This document shows, piece by piece, positions 35,301 to 47,200 of a DNA stretch of 64,000 nt. The stretch comes from Anseranas semipalmata (lineage: Eukaryota > Chordata > Aves > Anseriformes > Anseranatidae): positions 1,027,822-1,091,821 of the forward strand of contig VXAA01001354.1 in NCBI GenBank assembly GCA_013399115.1, in the 5' to 3' direction. The notes beneath the pieces are model-generated. The model saw nothing but the letters and a program-made list of their open reading frames with translations. It had not been told where the DNA came from and made no database searches. The position numbers and the translations under genes are program-made. The first letter of the stretch is position 1. Every line of letters begins with the position of its first letter.

Positions 35301-37940
35301 CAGTGAAATTTAGCCCTGGTCTGTGTTAAGTCTTGTGTATGGTGTGTCCGGAGCTGGTACTGGTCACTAGAAGTGCATTGTGTTCGAGAGATCACTTCAT
35401 GATGAACTCCATCCAGGAATGCTATTTCAAGTAAGTCTTTGGTGAGATTCATATGATTAATATTGCACCTGCTTCACGGAGCCAGTTATATTAGCTAGCC
35501 AGGGCTGGTACTGCTTAGACCACCATGAAAGCGTCATTTTTCCTCCCTGTTACACTTCATTGTATTGTATGGGGTCTCTTCAGTTGGATGTTCTGTGGAA
35601 CAAGTCAGGTAGGTTGGGATAGTGAACATAAGATGTTACAGCAAAAGTCAATAAAGAAATGAGACTTTAATTTAAATGCTGTTGTAGTCTAAGCAAGGCT
35701 GTAAACATGGTACCACGTGGTAGGGTTCGTTCTGAGCACTGTTCAGTGAGTTTAGGTCAGATTTGTTCGTGTTGGCAGTAAAACAGCGCTTGCATTGCCG
35801 GCAAGCCCCGCAGGTGCTGCTGGCACCGCTGCCTATGGGGATGCAGCAGGACAAACGCTTCCCGCTGATGCTGCGTGAGAGCTGAGAAACCCCAGCCAGT
35901 CGCAGAGGAAGGGATGCGCTGGGCTAGCCGGGACTGTGCACGTCCCATCATTTTGCATTCAGTCCTTGGTTTGGTGCTTGAAATCAGCATCTGATACACC
36001 TCAGCAGTTAATTTCTTGGTGCTTTCTGAAGAGGTTTTAGGGTGCATTAAATAATAATATTGAAATAAGAAATCGAAGTGTTATTTTTCAGGTGACATAG
36101 ATGGGGAGAGTAAAATTTTACTTGAAAAATCTGGGATTGATCCCAAGGTCACGAAGGTGCTTTTGAAAGTTCTGGTGTTAGGCTTTTCAGTGTAATATTT
36201 GTTGTTCTTCCAGAAAAAAATCCCTTTCTTTCCTCTGCTGTACCCTTAAGGAAAGTTTAGTTGCTTCAGCCATAACTTTAAATTCTCTCACTGATTTGTG
36301 GAATAATGTTTAGTCCATCAGTTCATTATAGTAGCTTTCTTTTGGTTATTCAAAATGCATAACTGATTGAACACATTTGTTGTGTTTATTGAGAACATAA
36401 TTCTCAATCAAATTTGTAACACGGGCACTGTTGCAACTGCAAAGTTCCCTTTTCATGAACATCCTGCAGTGTTTGTCTTTCACCCCCTTAAATATTCCTG
36501 CCAGTAAAATATTGTGAAGGAACTGAAAGGCAATTTATTCATTGTCAGTTGAAAGCATCAGCTGAGGCTCTGTGGAACGCTTTTTTTCCCTAATGCTTGT
36601 GACTGCAGCGAAAGGGCAGCTGTAAGCGTGAGGACTTTGTTCTATCCGCCGCTATTCAGCTGCAGAGGAGTTTATTTCACGATGAAAAGGGGTATGAAGA
36701 GTAGCACTGGTTGGATAACAAGTGTTGAAAGAGAAGCTGTGGTGTTCATCTTAATAGCATGATCTGCATATCTCAGTTGGGCAGGACATTTATATCTTTT
36801 TTTCCATTTATACTATCATTTGAAGTCAAATGGACTTCAGAACAGATTTTCCAAGTCAAGGGCAGATGTCAAAGTAGCTTATCCTAGTGCTGATTTTTTT
36901 TTTGGATAGAAAAATACCCATCAACGTTGATGACTGCAAGAGAAGCCATTATCGAACAGCAGGAAAGTGGCTAGCAGAGCCGGCCGCGCTAGTGGCCACC
37001 CCTAGGAGCTGGTGGATTTGGAGCATCTCAACAGACCACCGACCCGCTCTGGTGACGCGGCTGTGCTGCCTTAGGGCTGTGCTCGTGCAGGTGACGGGCA
37101 GGGATGCTGCAGTCCTGTCAATGCTCGCACCGTGGTCCGGTGCCACTGTTCTCACTGAAAATACTCAAGTCCGTGTTTTTGCTTCAATACATTAGTGTCC
37201 TTCTTACTGTGCTAATTGCAACTTTTTCTCATTTGTCAGAAATTCAAAATGTCCTAGAAAAGGCCAAGAAAATGAACTTTCTGTCCCCTGGATCTCAGGC
37301 AGATGTTGCTTAGGAAGAGCATGTGGCCCGCATTTTCTGGTCTGGCCAAGCTGTGTTTGAGCCAAGACCAGGGAGGGGAAATAAATGTGACTGAGCTATT
37401 TTTGATTGCTCGATCTTGGGACTTGTCCAGCTTCTGAAGCAAGTTAGAATCGCTCTAGTTTTGTGCAAGCCATGCTTGAATTGCAGGCATCTTGGTATGC
37501 ACATCTACACCCCTCTTCATTAGAGACCGTCACCCCGTGCTGGGGCTGGTGGAGCTGGTGTATTCACAGCATGCCAGAGGGGGTGCAGGTAGTACAGCCT
37601 CCACGGCATTGCGTTTGTAGTCCCTCAGTATCTGCAGAACACCAAGTCAACACCGTGAGATCCTCAGGTTTCCTCTGCTTGGTGTGTTCATGGAATTTAA
37701 TTCCATTTCAAATGGCAGCGGTTGAGGGACACTCATCCCGGCGCACGGTTCCAGCATGGCCAAGTAGTGCGCCCAGGTCCCCTCAGCCATGCCCTTCTGG
37801 AGAGCGGGGAGGCTCTCTCCCTTTCCTGGGCTATTTACTTCTGCAGCAACCTCATGCAGGGAGCTACTTGGAACCGCAAGTTCTTTGAACTCTTCCTAAA
37901 AATGCATGTAAACTAGATTTTATATTGCATCCATAACCTC
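26357..37940. other. Long non-coding stretch
   Basis: About 11.5 kb without a supportable gene. It holds homopolymer runs (T/C at 29408-29426, A near 29986-29997 and 30377-30387). Long open frames at 28373-28906 (-), 29099-29587 (-) and 34623-35081 (+) have no recognisable domain, exon signals or homology that I know, and I treat them as chance. No CR1 or other repeat is recognisable here, which is a comparatively repeat-poor interval. Confidence 0.5.
29408..29426. repeat. Poly-T / poly-C run
   Basis: About 13 T followed by 6 C and then AG, which also makes an ideal but unsupported splice acceptor on the + strand. Confidence 0.8.
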
Positions 37941-38435
37941 TGTGGCCTCACCTTGAATACTGTGTGCAGTTCTGGGCTCCCCAGTACAAAAAGGATGTTA
38001 AGTTAATTGAAAGCGTGCAGAGGGGGGCAGCAAAGCTGGTGAAAGGGCCGGAAGGCATGTCACGCTGTGAGGAGGGGCTGGGGGCACGTGGGCTGCCCCG
38101 TACGGAGAAGAGGAGGCCAGGAGGTGACCTCGTTGTTCCCTGCAGCTTCCTGGGGAGGGGAGGCACCGGCCTCTTCTCCTGGTAAGCAGCGGCAGGGCAC
38201 GTGGGAACGGCACGATGACAGGAGGAAGAATCTCCTCACCGTGAGGGCGGTCAGATGCTGGAGCAGGCTTCCTAGCGAGGTGGTTGATGCCCCGTGCCTG
38301 GCAGCGTTCAAGAGACGTGTGGACAATGCCCTCGCCAACATGCTTTGACTTTTGGTTAGCTCGGAAGGGCTCAGGCAGTTGGACTCAAGGGTCTCTGTAG
38401 GTCCCTGCCAACTGAACTGTTCTATTCTAAAGTCT
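37941..38435 (+). mobile_element. CR1 LINE 3' fragment (ORF2 C-terminus and 3'UTR), frame-broken
   Basis: The + strand encodes [24 protein letters not shown] sequence from about 37946, matching residues about 351-370 of the intact CR1 ORF2 at 42.6 kb almost residue for residue. After roughly 38060 the frame is lost through indels. A different frame carries the C-terminal block ([17 protein letters not shown] equivalent, here NLLTVRAVRCWSRLPSEV) at about 38225-38345, ending in TGA at 38346-38348. The 3'UTR follows with the usual GGACTCAAGGGTCTC-like hairpin block and ends near TTCTATTCTAA. It is 5'-truncated, as most CR1 copies are. The indels and changed words mark it as older than the 43-kb copy and it cannot encode a protein. 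Confidence 0.9.
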
Positions 38436-39319
38436 AAAAATTGTTGCATAGTTTTATCAAAATGCAGCTGCACTCCGTTTAGCTCCCGTTGTAAGTCCCA
38501 CTCCTACAGCGATCATTTGAGTTGGGTGGGGAAGGCTCTGGCTTGAGTAATTCATCCGTGCGAGTGGGTTAGCTTAGAAGGCAGGTGGGTGAAGCTGAAA
38601 CCCCTTACAAAGCCCAAGTACAGTATGCTCACACAGTAAGACAGTGCATGCATATTTTAGAGAGTGCTACAAGGGCCTTACCAACCTTGGCCAAGTAACG
38701 GATGGGAACGCGGGGAGCACCCCACTGCGGTCATAGCTGATGTGATTCAAAGAGGTTACGTGTGGTGTTGCCCATTACCAGTGCCACAAACGTGAGGAAT
38801 CATAGCAAAGCAAGGGCACCTCCTGGGGTAACTCTGGAGGAGGTGTCCCTGATATCCCAGGGCTTTTGCAGAAGCTCCCAGCTGTGTCTGTGGAGCTGCA
38901 CAGGCTGTCAGACGTGGTCCAGTCGCATCAGTGCGGTTACGGCCCCAGAGGTGGCGGCCGCTGGTGCGGAGAGCAGCAGGCAGCGGAGGTGCACTCTTCC
39001 CCTGTCCGGTTCTCCCGCCTCGCTGCTTGTTCCTCTGGTCTCGGAGGGCTAAAATGTGTGTGTGTGGAGGACGTAGCGAGAACTGGGAAAATTGAGCTTA
39101 TTTAGATAGTGGGAATGGTTTTTCTGTGCTAACGGAGGTGAAAAGCCTCAGATAAGGCTGAAAGCCTTAATGTTAACTGGGCAGGAATTGCCTTAATTTG
39201 TTGATCTGTTTTAAAAGCTTTAAATTTAAATGCACTAGATAGCTGAGAGAAAATGGGAAGAGATTAACACCTACATCCTCTCTGTAATGGTAGGTACTGT
39301 GGAAAATATTTCTGAACTC
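38436..39319. other. Non-coding, nothing recognised
   Basis: A few GC-rich open frames near 38.8-39.1 kb have no domain or splice support. Confidence 0.5.
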
Positions 39320-39545
39320 AAAGCTTAAGCACATTTGATTACATTTGAGCTATCTCCTTTTTTAATCTGTGCAGTAAAGTGCTCAAGCACATCCATCAGC
39401 TCTAAATGGACGTGTAATCCCACAACTGTTCCCCGTTCAGCAAAGCTCTTAAGCATGTACTTCAGTCCCAGGGAAATCGGTGGGTTTGAAACACATGGTC
39501 GAAGTTACAGGCGCATGTTGAAGTGCTTGTTAAACTGCTGTCCCG
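39320..39545. repeat. Probable ancient palindromic interspersed repeat (MITE-like)
   Basis: The words CAGCAAAGCTCTTAAGCATG and CAGTCCCAGGGAAATCGGTG (about 39438-39485), followed by a partly inverted arm ending near TGTTAAACTGCTG, recall a common amniote (turtle/crocodile) repeat of the form 'cagcaaagcacttaagcatg ... agtcccattgaagtcaatggg ... inverted arm'. The two arms here are imperfect inverted copies. The part upstream (39320-39430) has related AAGCTTAAGCACAT and AGTGCTCAAGCACAT words. Assignment rests on memory of the family, and I do not name a subfamily. Confidence 0.45.
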
Positions 39546-42500
39546 TGCACCTGTAACGGTGCGCTTCGCTCCCGCTTAACCTTTCAGCTTTATAGTCAGA
39601 GCTAGACAGCGAGGAGAAATAGTGTTTGTGAATGTGTTGCCACGTGCTCTGTCTGTAGCTCCCCAGGACAGGTGGGGCTGCCCCCTGAAACAAGCGCTGC
39701 TCGCTTGCTTTCGCCATTTCGGTAAGTCGTCAATTCGCATCGTTCAGTATTACCGCTTCATGGAGCTTGCCTCTGCAGAAATTTAAGGTCTAGTTCAGGA
39801 GGAGCCAAGACAATTGTTGGGGTCAGTTTGGAAACCTGGTGAGGTGTTGAACTGTGTCTGGGTCTCACCAAATTCCCTAGGTTGGAAGAACTTCTTACCG
39901 CCCTCATGGTACCAATCCTCAGCGGTGGCAGTTAGGTTATTTAACAAGCTTTTGTATGCTGCTGGAGGCAGTAAGAGAAGGAAACCCATGCTCTGTTTTG
40001 TTAGTGGAAAGAACGCCTTTATTCCAGCACTCAGAAATAAATACAAATATGGTGAGAACATATTGCAGACCGCCAGCATCAGTGAATAGCAGATGATGAT
40101 TTCCACTGCTTGAACAAATAAAAATAAAAGCATGCAAAAAGGGGCAAAGCCAGTGCGTTAGTCTGTTGTATAAGCAGAAGGTCTCCGACGCATTGGTGTT
40201 CATGGTGAGAAACTTCTAAAGCAAAGTCCTGAAAAAATGCCCCCAAAATACTGTGGGGTGCAGAGGCTAATGCGAGTGGAGAAATGTGATGGGATTTCTT
40301 CACCCTCCTTCCGATGGAGCGTTCAGTCAGTGGATCGCTGCCCTTGTGTCGTTACACAGGCGGTACAGGCTTCTGGGACACTCAGCAGCCACCCTGTGGC
40401 ACACGCTTACGGCCGTACTGCATGTGTTAGGTACAGTGCTGCAGTGATGTTTGTGTGCTTCCCCAGAAATTAGCGTCTGGGGCTCTCAGGCTCTCTATTA
40501 GTGTTAGTTATTGAAAATATTTGAGCATTAGCCTGTACTCCTGTAGTGGAGCCACTGGGGGAGGATGTAGGTTGCACCGTGACAATGTTAATTACTCAGA
40601 TAGAAACGAAATGATGAGAAGTACAAAATTTAACTTCAGATAAACGTGACGCATCAGCTAGCTGTAGGCCCATGCTCGCCGTTTGCGTGGTGGCTGCAGC
40701 ACGTCCAGCCTCGTTGCTCGGCTTGCTGCGCGCGTGCATGCAGCGCTGCTCGTGGCGTCTGGTGCTGCGTTTGGAGCTTGGATGTCTGGAGCTGGTCTCT
40801 GGATCAAGAAGTATGTGCTTATGAAAGTGAATTCAGTCCCATCAGAGATTTGTTAATGACCACATTAAATTCTGTGGGTTCGGGGGGTCAATACTGCTGA
40901 GCTTTGCGTTGTTCCTGCAGAACACAGTGTCTACATCTGGAGTGTTGTAGAGGGGCTTTCACCTAAGGGAAGAAAGGGGGAAAATAAAGGCATTCAGAGA
41001 TTAAAACCAACCCCAGTTTTCTTTTCTCTTGTTTAATGGGGCTCGGAGACCTTGATCATGGGAACATTAACAATGTATAGCTGTACGGTGCCGTTCTCTG
41101 GATGCGATAGTTAAAGCATCGGTTGCTGTCAGAGGTAGCCGAGCAGTTCTCCACAGTGACCGAGCCCTTCAGCCAGGATACACAGGGAGAAAATCCAGAC
41201 TGCTCTCTGATCAAGCGGTGTTTCACATTTTGTCTTTTCCGCATGCTTCGGCACACCCTAGCTTGAGGTGGGACTGGAAGCGAAACTTCTGGAATACTCA
41301 AGGAAGACCATTCTTGTGGTATTTCCATCCCAGCCAAAAACAGGAAGCACTGGAAAACTCGCCAACAACAAAAAAAGGCAGACTGCTGGGGAGTTTGCCA
41401 GCCTGGTTTCCAAGCCAAGGGGATTTGGAAAAGCATTTGAATGTTTCAGAGGTTATCCAAACCAGACCAGGAGACTTTCCCTCGCTGCTCGGTGTAGGAG
41501 CGGAGTGCAGCCTGCTGAGCTGCGCTGTCACTGGGAGGCTCCTGGCTGTGCCTGCTTGTTAGCTCTGCCCTACCAGCCATGTTAACTTACATCCCATAAC
41601 CGAAGGAGCCTGCTGTCCAGGCAACCTCAAACTACGAATAAAAACTCTTATTCTTGAAAAGAGTGAACAGAGAGGGGTCGGCGCCTTCCCATTGAAGCCG
41701 ATTTGCCAAGCCTGGTGCCTCTGGTGTCCTTGCATCCTAAGAGGAGGCGTGTTGCCGTAAGCCATGGATGTTAACGGTGTATTATTGAGAAGAGGGTCGG
41801 TGACAGCCGTGCCGAGGGGTGCATTTATAGAGTAGTTTGAAGTTTGGCATACGTATTCTTTTGAGTCACTTTTAATGCAATTGCTTGTGTCAGTTTTACA
41901 GACCCAGGGTGGTCATAAAGACAAGAATGTTAATGGTTTCTTCCTGTCAAATTAGTTTATGACCAAAGGTGTGTTTTTGTTCTTTTTTAAACCACCAGCA
42001 ATGATAGCATTAATCTAAACAAACCTATCCCCCTGAACTCTGCTCCTGGCAAGTGAAACATAGCTGTGTGCGGGCAGAGGATCTGCAGGTTGTCTTCAGG
42101 ACACATCCCATGGCCCTAGGACGAAGAAGAGGCGTGCTTCTAAACTGCCAGGCTGTGCTCTTCCTCCATCTCCTCGCACAGATGGAAGCTAAATAACTAG
42201 GGACATGAAGTATAGATGGGCCGAGTAGGAAGGGCTGTAAAACCAAAGCATCAAGTAATTATTGTGAACACACTTTCCCTGATGAGTCCATAGGGAATTA
42301 AAAAAACAAAAACAACCCATAACCTGATCCAGGAATTCTTGGTAGACACACAGGTTTTTTCTTTTTTCTTATTGCTTGTAGCCCCAGCATCTGGTTGTCA
42401 GTCAAAGCGCGTGCCTGTGGTCTTTCAAGAGTTCCAGTGCTTGAGGTATTTGATAAAAGATGTGGTAGAAAAATTGTTTTCTCTCTGGAAAGTTGTGTTT

Positions 42501-42552
42501 TCTGCTATTGTGTATTCTGTGAGTTGAATGAGTGAAGTAATACTCAAGCATT
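39546..42552. other. Non-coding stretch flanking the young CR1
   Basis: No gene recognised. Open frames on both strands at 41.05-41.56 kb overlap one another and lack any domain. A short A/C run lies at 42299-42318. The last 15 bp before the CR1 (42535-42549) are discussed as a possible target-site repeat. Confidence 0.5.
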
Positions 42553-42604
42553 CACAGAATCACAGAATATCCCGAGTTGGAAGGGACCCATAAGGATCAT
42601 CGAG
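42551..42604 (-). other. CR1 3' terminal octamer repeat and 3'UTR hairpin
   Basis: On the minus strand the element ends with a stem-loop-forming block (GGACTCGATGATCC and a GGGTCC partner) and then two copies of an ATTCTGTG octamer. In the CR1 family the element's RT is thought to recognise this 3' structure on the RNA. The same block recurs at 58935-59003 in the + strand CR1 tail, confirming the assignment. Confidence 0.85.
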
Positions 42605-44168
42605 TCCAACTCCTGGCACTGCACAGGTCTACCCAAAATTTTAGACCAAGTGACTAAGTGTACAGTCCAAACGCCTCTTAAATTCAGACAGGCTTGGTGC
42701 AGTGACTACTTCACTGGGGAGCCTGTTCCAGTGTGCAACCACCCTCTCAGTGAAGAACCTCTTCCTGATGTCCAACCTAAACCTCCCCTGCCTCAGCTTG
42801 ACACCATTGCCGCGGGTTCTATCACTGGTGATTAAGGAGAATAGGTCGGCGCCTGGCCCTCCGCTCCCCCTCGCAAGGAAGTTGTAGACTGCGATGAGGT
42901 CTCCCCTCAGCCTCCTCTTCTCCAGGCTGAACAGGCCAAGTGACCTCAGCCGCTCCTCATACGTCTTCCCCTCCAGGCCCTTCGCCATCTTCGTCGCCCT
43001 CCTCTGGACACTCTCCAGCAGTTTTACATCCTTTTTGTACTGTGGTGCCCAGAACTGCACACAGTACTCAAGGTGAGGCCGCACCAGCGCAGAGTAGAGC
43101 GGGACAATCACTTCCCTCGACCGGCTAGCAATGCCGTGCTTGATGCACCCCAGGATACGGTTGGCCCTCCTGGCTGCCAGGGCACACTGCTGGCTCATAT
43201 TCAACTTGCTGTCAACCACAACCCCCAGATCCCTCTCTGCGGGGCTGCTCTCCAGCGTCTCATTGCCCAGTCTGTACGTATAGCCAGGGTTGCCCCGTCC
43301 CAGGTGCAGGACGCGGCACTTGCTCTTATTAAACTTCATGCGGTTGGTGATTGCCCAGCTCTCCAATCTGTCCAGATCTCTCTGCAAGGCCTTTCCACCC
43401 TCAGCCGAGTCTACAACTCCTCCCAGTTTGGTGTCATCGGCAAATTTGCTCAAAACTCCTTCTAGTCCAACATCCAAGTCGTTTATAAAAACATTGAAGA
43501 GGACTGGCCCTAAAATGGAGCCTTGAGGGACCCCACTAGTGACCATCCGCCAGCCTGATGTGGCCCCATTTACCACAACCCTTTGAGCCCTGCCCGTCAG
43601 CCAATTGCTCACCCATCGTATGATGTTTTTGTCTAGCTGTATGCTGGACATTTTGTCCAGCAGGATCCTATGGGAAACTGTATCAAAAGCTTTGCTGAAG
43701 TCCAAAAAGATCACATCAGCTGGTTTCCCTTGATCGACTAGATGGGTGATCTTATCATAAAAAGAAATCAAATTTGTTAGGCAGGACCTACCCCTCGTGA
43801 ACCCATGTTGGCTGGGACCAATGACTGCATTGTCCCCCAGGTGCGCTTCAATAACTCCCAGGATAATCTTCTCCATAATTTTACCAGGCACTGACGTGAG
43901 ACTGACAGGCCTGTAATTGCTAGGATCTTCTTTCTTGCCCTTCTTGAAAATTGGCACAACATTTGCCACCTTCCAGTCCACTGGGACCTCTCCAGATTCC
44001 CAAGACCGTTGCAAAATAATTGAGAGAGGTCTCACGATGACGTCAGCCAGCTCTTTAAGCACCCTGGGATGAATCCCATCCGGACCCATGGACTTGTATG
44101 GATCCAGATGGAGCAGCAAATCCCGCACACGTTCAGGGTCGCTTGGGAGTTTATCATTCCCACTGTCA
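42553..44168 (-). mobile_element. CR1 non-LTR retrotransposon, 5'-truncated, 3' end intact
   Basis: A minus-strand CR1 copy. Its 3' terminus (low coordinates) ends in the family's octamer repeat, seen on the + strand as ATTCACAGAATCACAGAAT at 42551-42569, directly after the conserved 3'UTR hairpin (GGACCCATAAGGATCATCGA on the + strand, about 42585-42604). Upstream of that, on the minus strand, lies an ORF2 segment open from the reverse-transcriptase domain to its stop. The endonuclease domain and ORF1 are missing, the usual 5' truncation of target-primed reverse transcription. The absence of stops or frameshifts over about 500 codons means a recent insertion. It cannot mobilise itself. Confidence 0.96.
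42641..44168 (-). CDS. CR1 ORF2 fragment: reverse transcriptase domain and C-terminus
   Basis: In full-length CR1 this protein nicks target DNA with an N-terminal endonuclease and copies the element RNA with its reverse transcriptase. Here only the RT and C-terminal parts remain. Numbering from the GTG-aligned residue at 44128: an early RT block '[10 protein letters not shown]' at 12-21; NYRPVSL at 71-77; [10 protein letters not shown] at 106-115; motif [10 protein letters not shown] at 141-149 with its catalytic Asp at 143; [11 protein letters not shown] at 198-208; the catalytic FADD box at 229-232 (the YADD equivalent); and a C-terminal stretch with [10 protein letters not shown] at 351-360 and [10 protein letters not shown] at 467-476. 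The stop TAA is at 42641-42643. About 13 in-frame codons continue upstream of 44128 to the truncation point, then vector into host sequence with a stop at 44174-44176. There is no genuine initiator, since GTG at 44128 is not a start in a eukaryote, so the frame is a remnant and probably untranslated. RT residues are all present; the endonuclease is absent. Confidence 0.95.
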
Positions 44169-44213
44169 CGGCATTAGGTAATTAGGTAATTAGCATTAGG
44201 TAATACCTCAACG
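44169..44213. repeat. Tandem ATTAGGTAATT copies at the CR1 5' junction
   Basis: Immediately beyond the truncation point, GCATTAGGTAATTAGGTAAT and TAGCATTAGGTAATACC form three overlapping copies of ATTAGGTAATT/ATTAGGTAAT. The distal end GGTAATACCTCAACG (44199-44213) resembles AGTAATACTCAAGC (42536-42549) just outside the other end of the element. This could be an imperfect target-site duplication with 30 bp of junction filler, or coincidence in AT-rich DNA. Confidence 0.4.
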
Positions 44214-47200
44214 TTTAGCATGTTCCGTTTGCTTAGCAAAAGGTAGAATTTAACAAAACACTAGAATTTTGCATTTGGAAGTGTGACAAGGAAGCATCCA
44301 TCAGGATAACTTGTTCCTCTGAATGTTCATGGTGGAGCGTCCCCTTCCACAGAGGGGCTGTTTGCAAGATAAAATTAACTCGGCAAGTTGAATCGGCACA
44401 CCCGATTGCGTATCACATAGTTACTGGGATCAAATCCTACAATAACTTCCACTCATTTAATATTTGAGCCTGCTGTCACACGTGGAGCGTCCTGGAGAAG
44501 CCCGAAGGCGGCTTCACGCCGCAGCACGAGCCTGGCTCCTGCCGCCGTGCCCGGGGCTGTGCGGGGTCGCGGCGCGGAGCAGCCCGGTGCTGGGGCTCTT
44601 CCTGCTCTGCCTGGCTCCGTGCTGTGCAGTCAGCCCCAGGGCTTGGAGGGGCGAAGGGTGCGATTTGACTGCAGTAAAATATCGGCTGTATTGTAGGTAG
44701 CTATCTGGTTTTAGAGGTTTTGCTAGGAAGGAAGAGGAAAACGGTACTTCTTGCATCTCTGCCTTCTTTAGCTTGAATGCAGAAGGTAAGGAAGTGCTAA
44801 ACATGCTCATCTTTAGTGTGTACAAAAACCTGGGCAATTCTTACTGATGGCAGAGGTAAATGTAGACAACATAATCTTCCGTAGTTTTAGAGCGAAGTGG
44901 GTGTGATGGATCAGAATTACCCTGCTTTTCTTCTCTCCGGGCAGCTGTCCTCTGCTGAGAGCTCTGAATTTTCTAGCTGGGAAGATTTGCCTGGTGAGGA
45001 ACTTTATCACCTCTTTTTCCATTTTTATAGTGACTCTACCAGGAATAATAAAAGCGTTCAGCTCTTCTGCTGAAAGACTTCTGCCTTCACTCTAGAAATG
45101 ATCTGTTAGTAAGCATTTTACACCTTTTGCTAGACCTGCTGGAGGATTTAGGAGAAAAAAAGACAAAACCCAACAAAACTGCAAGAAGTCTCCCTATAAA
45201 AAGGCCATTCACACTGTTTTGGTTATACCTCTGTTTTCAGCTTGAATGTGATAGGAACAAACGTTTGTTAGCAAGAGCTTTTTAGGAGAGTGGGCTGCAC
45301 ATGTGAAACTTCCCCAAAAGAAATAAATTATTCCGTTATTCTCATGCTATTATCCTTTGTTTTGGTATTTTTTCTATAAAAAACAGCATCCGCAGGAAAT
45401 CATGGATGGAAAGGGGATGGAAAAAGGGATGAAGATGCTGTAGCTCTGAGGGCATCCAAAAGCCAGACAGAGCTGGGCGGAGGTGAGGTTCCAGCTGGTG
45501 CAGTTACTGCTCCGCTGCCTTTGCTTGGGCCTGGCCGTGGCTCAAGGGGGGTTCTGGTAGCGCTCACAGCGTATTTGCTAATTAGTTCCTAATTACTTCC
45601 CCGAGGTCCTGCCGGCCAGGTGCCGAGGTGGGGCTTTCTGCTGCCGACACTGCTGCATCCATACCACTAGCAGGGGCAGAGCGGTTACTTGCTGTGGCCT
45701 GAGCACCCTCGGGAGTCCGTGGTATTAATAGGCTCAGAGCCGCATGTTAGTTGTGGGGTGCTTCTCACTGCAGCCACCAGTACCTACGAATGATGGGTGT
45801 TCATACTCAGAAGCAAGATACCGTTTGTTTAGACCCTGGTGGGAACTAAATTACCTTCTAGCTTAAGTGGAGGTATGCCAGCAGAAGACGTGACCCTAGG
45901 ATGTTACAAGGCACTGTAAAAGGCCATAAGCTCAAAATTCCTACTGAATTCAAGAGAATCTTTCTCATTTTAAAGCAGAGGGAATATATCCACCTGTTCC
46001 TCCTTTGGCAATTTGTTATCCTTTGGTATTCCCAAGGCAGGTAACAGCCTGTGCTTTTCAGAGTGCGTGTTTTGGGGTTTGCTGTCAGTCATTGTGAAGA
46101 GACCCTGAGTGGTCGGTCAGCTCGGTGTCCTGCTGCGCAGATGGGACAAACAGCTGTAATGCTGTCAGCTGGAGTTATTGAAAACCTATGGAAAGTTAGT
46201 AGGGTTATCAAATAACCTACTTTTCATCCATGTTTACTAATACGTAGTCAGACCTTTTCCTCCTGCGATCCAGGAGAGCCGTGCTGTTCTTGGAAAGGGA
46301 ACACTGGGTATGTGGCTGCGGACCTGGGCTCGTCCTGCCGGGCTGCTCAGCTCTGCTGGTGCTGAGGTGCGCTGGCAAACTGCAAGCAGGTGATCGGTAA
46401 CACCGGTATGCTGGGCTCCTTCCGTAATAAAAGTAAACGAGGAAAAAACGCATGCCTCTCTGGGATGGGATTTGACTCTCAACGCCATCCTGATTTCACT
46501 CTTGTTAAAGTCAACAGCTGCCTTTCTAGTGGTTGCAGCGAGAGCACGGCCCGGAGCGTGCCGAGTACGTCTGGGAACTTTGCTCATCATTCGTACAGTA
46601 GGTGTGAAAGCTTAGCTTGGTAGGATCATGGGAATATTTAGGTTTGCTCTATCAGAAGGGTGATGCTCTCAGAACCTAGAACAATATTAATATTTTTTAA
46701 AGCCCCTACTTTCTAAACCACATACTGTTTTCTCTTTATTAATAGAGACTGCATTTGGGGACCATTAAAAGCCACTGAGATCTTCTCAGGGAATTTGGAC
46801 CCACCTGTTGTGTTCCACGCAGCTCAATAGATGCTTGGTTGAATGAAGCTTGTCTGCAGACTTGACTTGAAGTTCTGTCTGTGATGGAAAAATGGATAAA
46901 AGCATTGTGGCTTCATTTCTGTCTCATTTTGAGTTATGGTGCATGCATGTTCCATGGGCCATGGGTTTGGAATAGAGCATGTATGGATTCTTCAGAAGAA
47001 GCCTCTGTTATTCAGATAAAAATGTGCATTTCAGAAGCAAAACACATCTGTGTTGCAGCACGGCAAGTTCAAAGCTGCCCGGAGAAGTTTATGGGAAGCA
47101 GCTGTGGGTTGTCTTTGCTAATGAGGAACAGAACATGCTGAGGACTTGACACAACAGGTTTACACAGTGCGATTAGGTAAAGAAAGTTAATGTCTGCTTT

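Noticed and set aside
44464..44700. Signal-peptide-like frame in a CpG-rich patch
   Set aside because: No ATG start (begins TTG). The hydrophobic run comes from GC-rich CTG/CTC codons, and there is no downstream donor that I could support.
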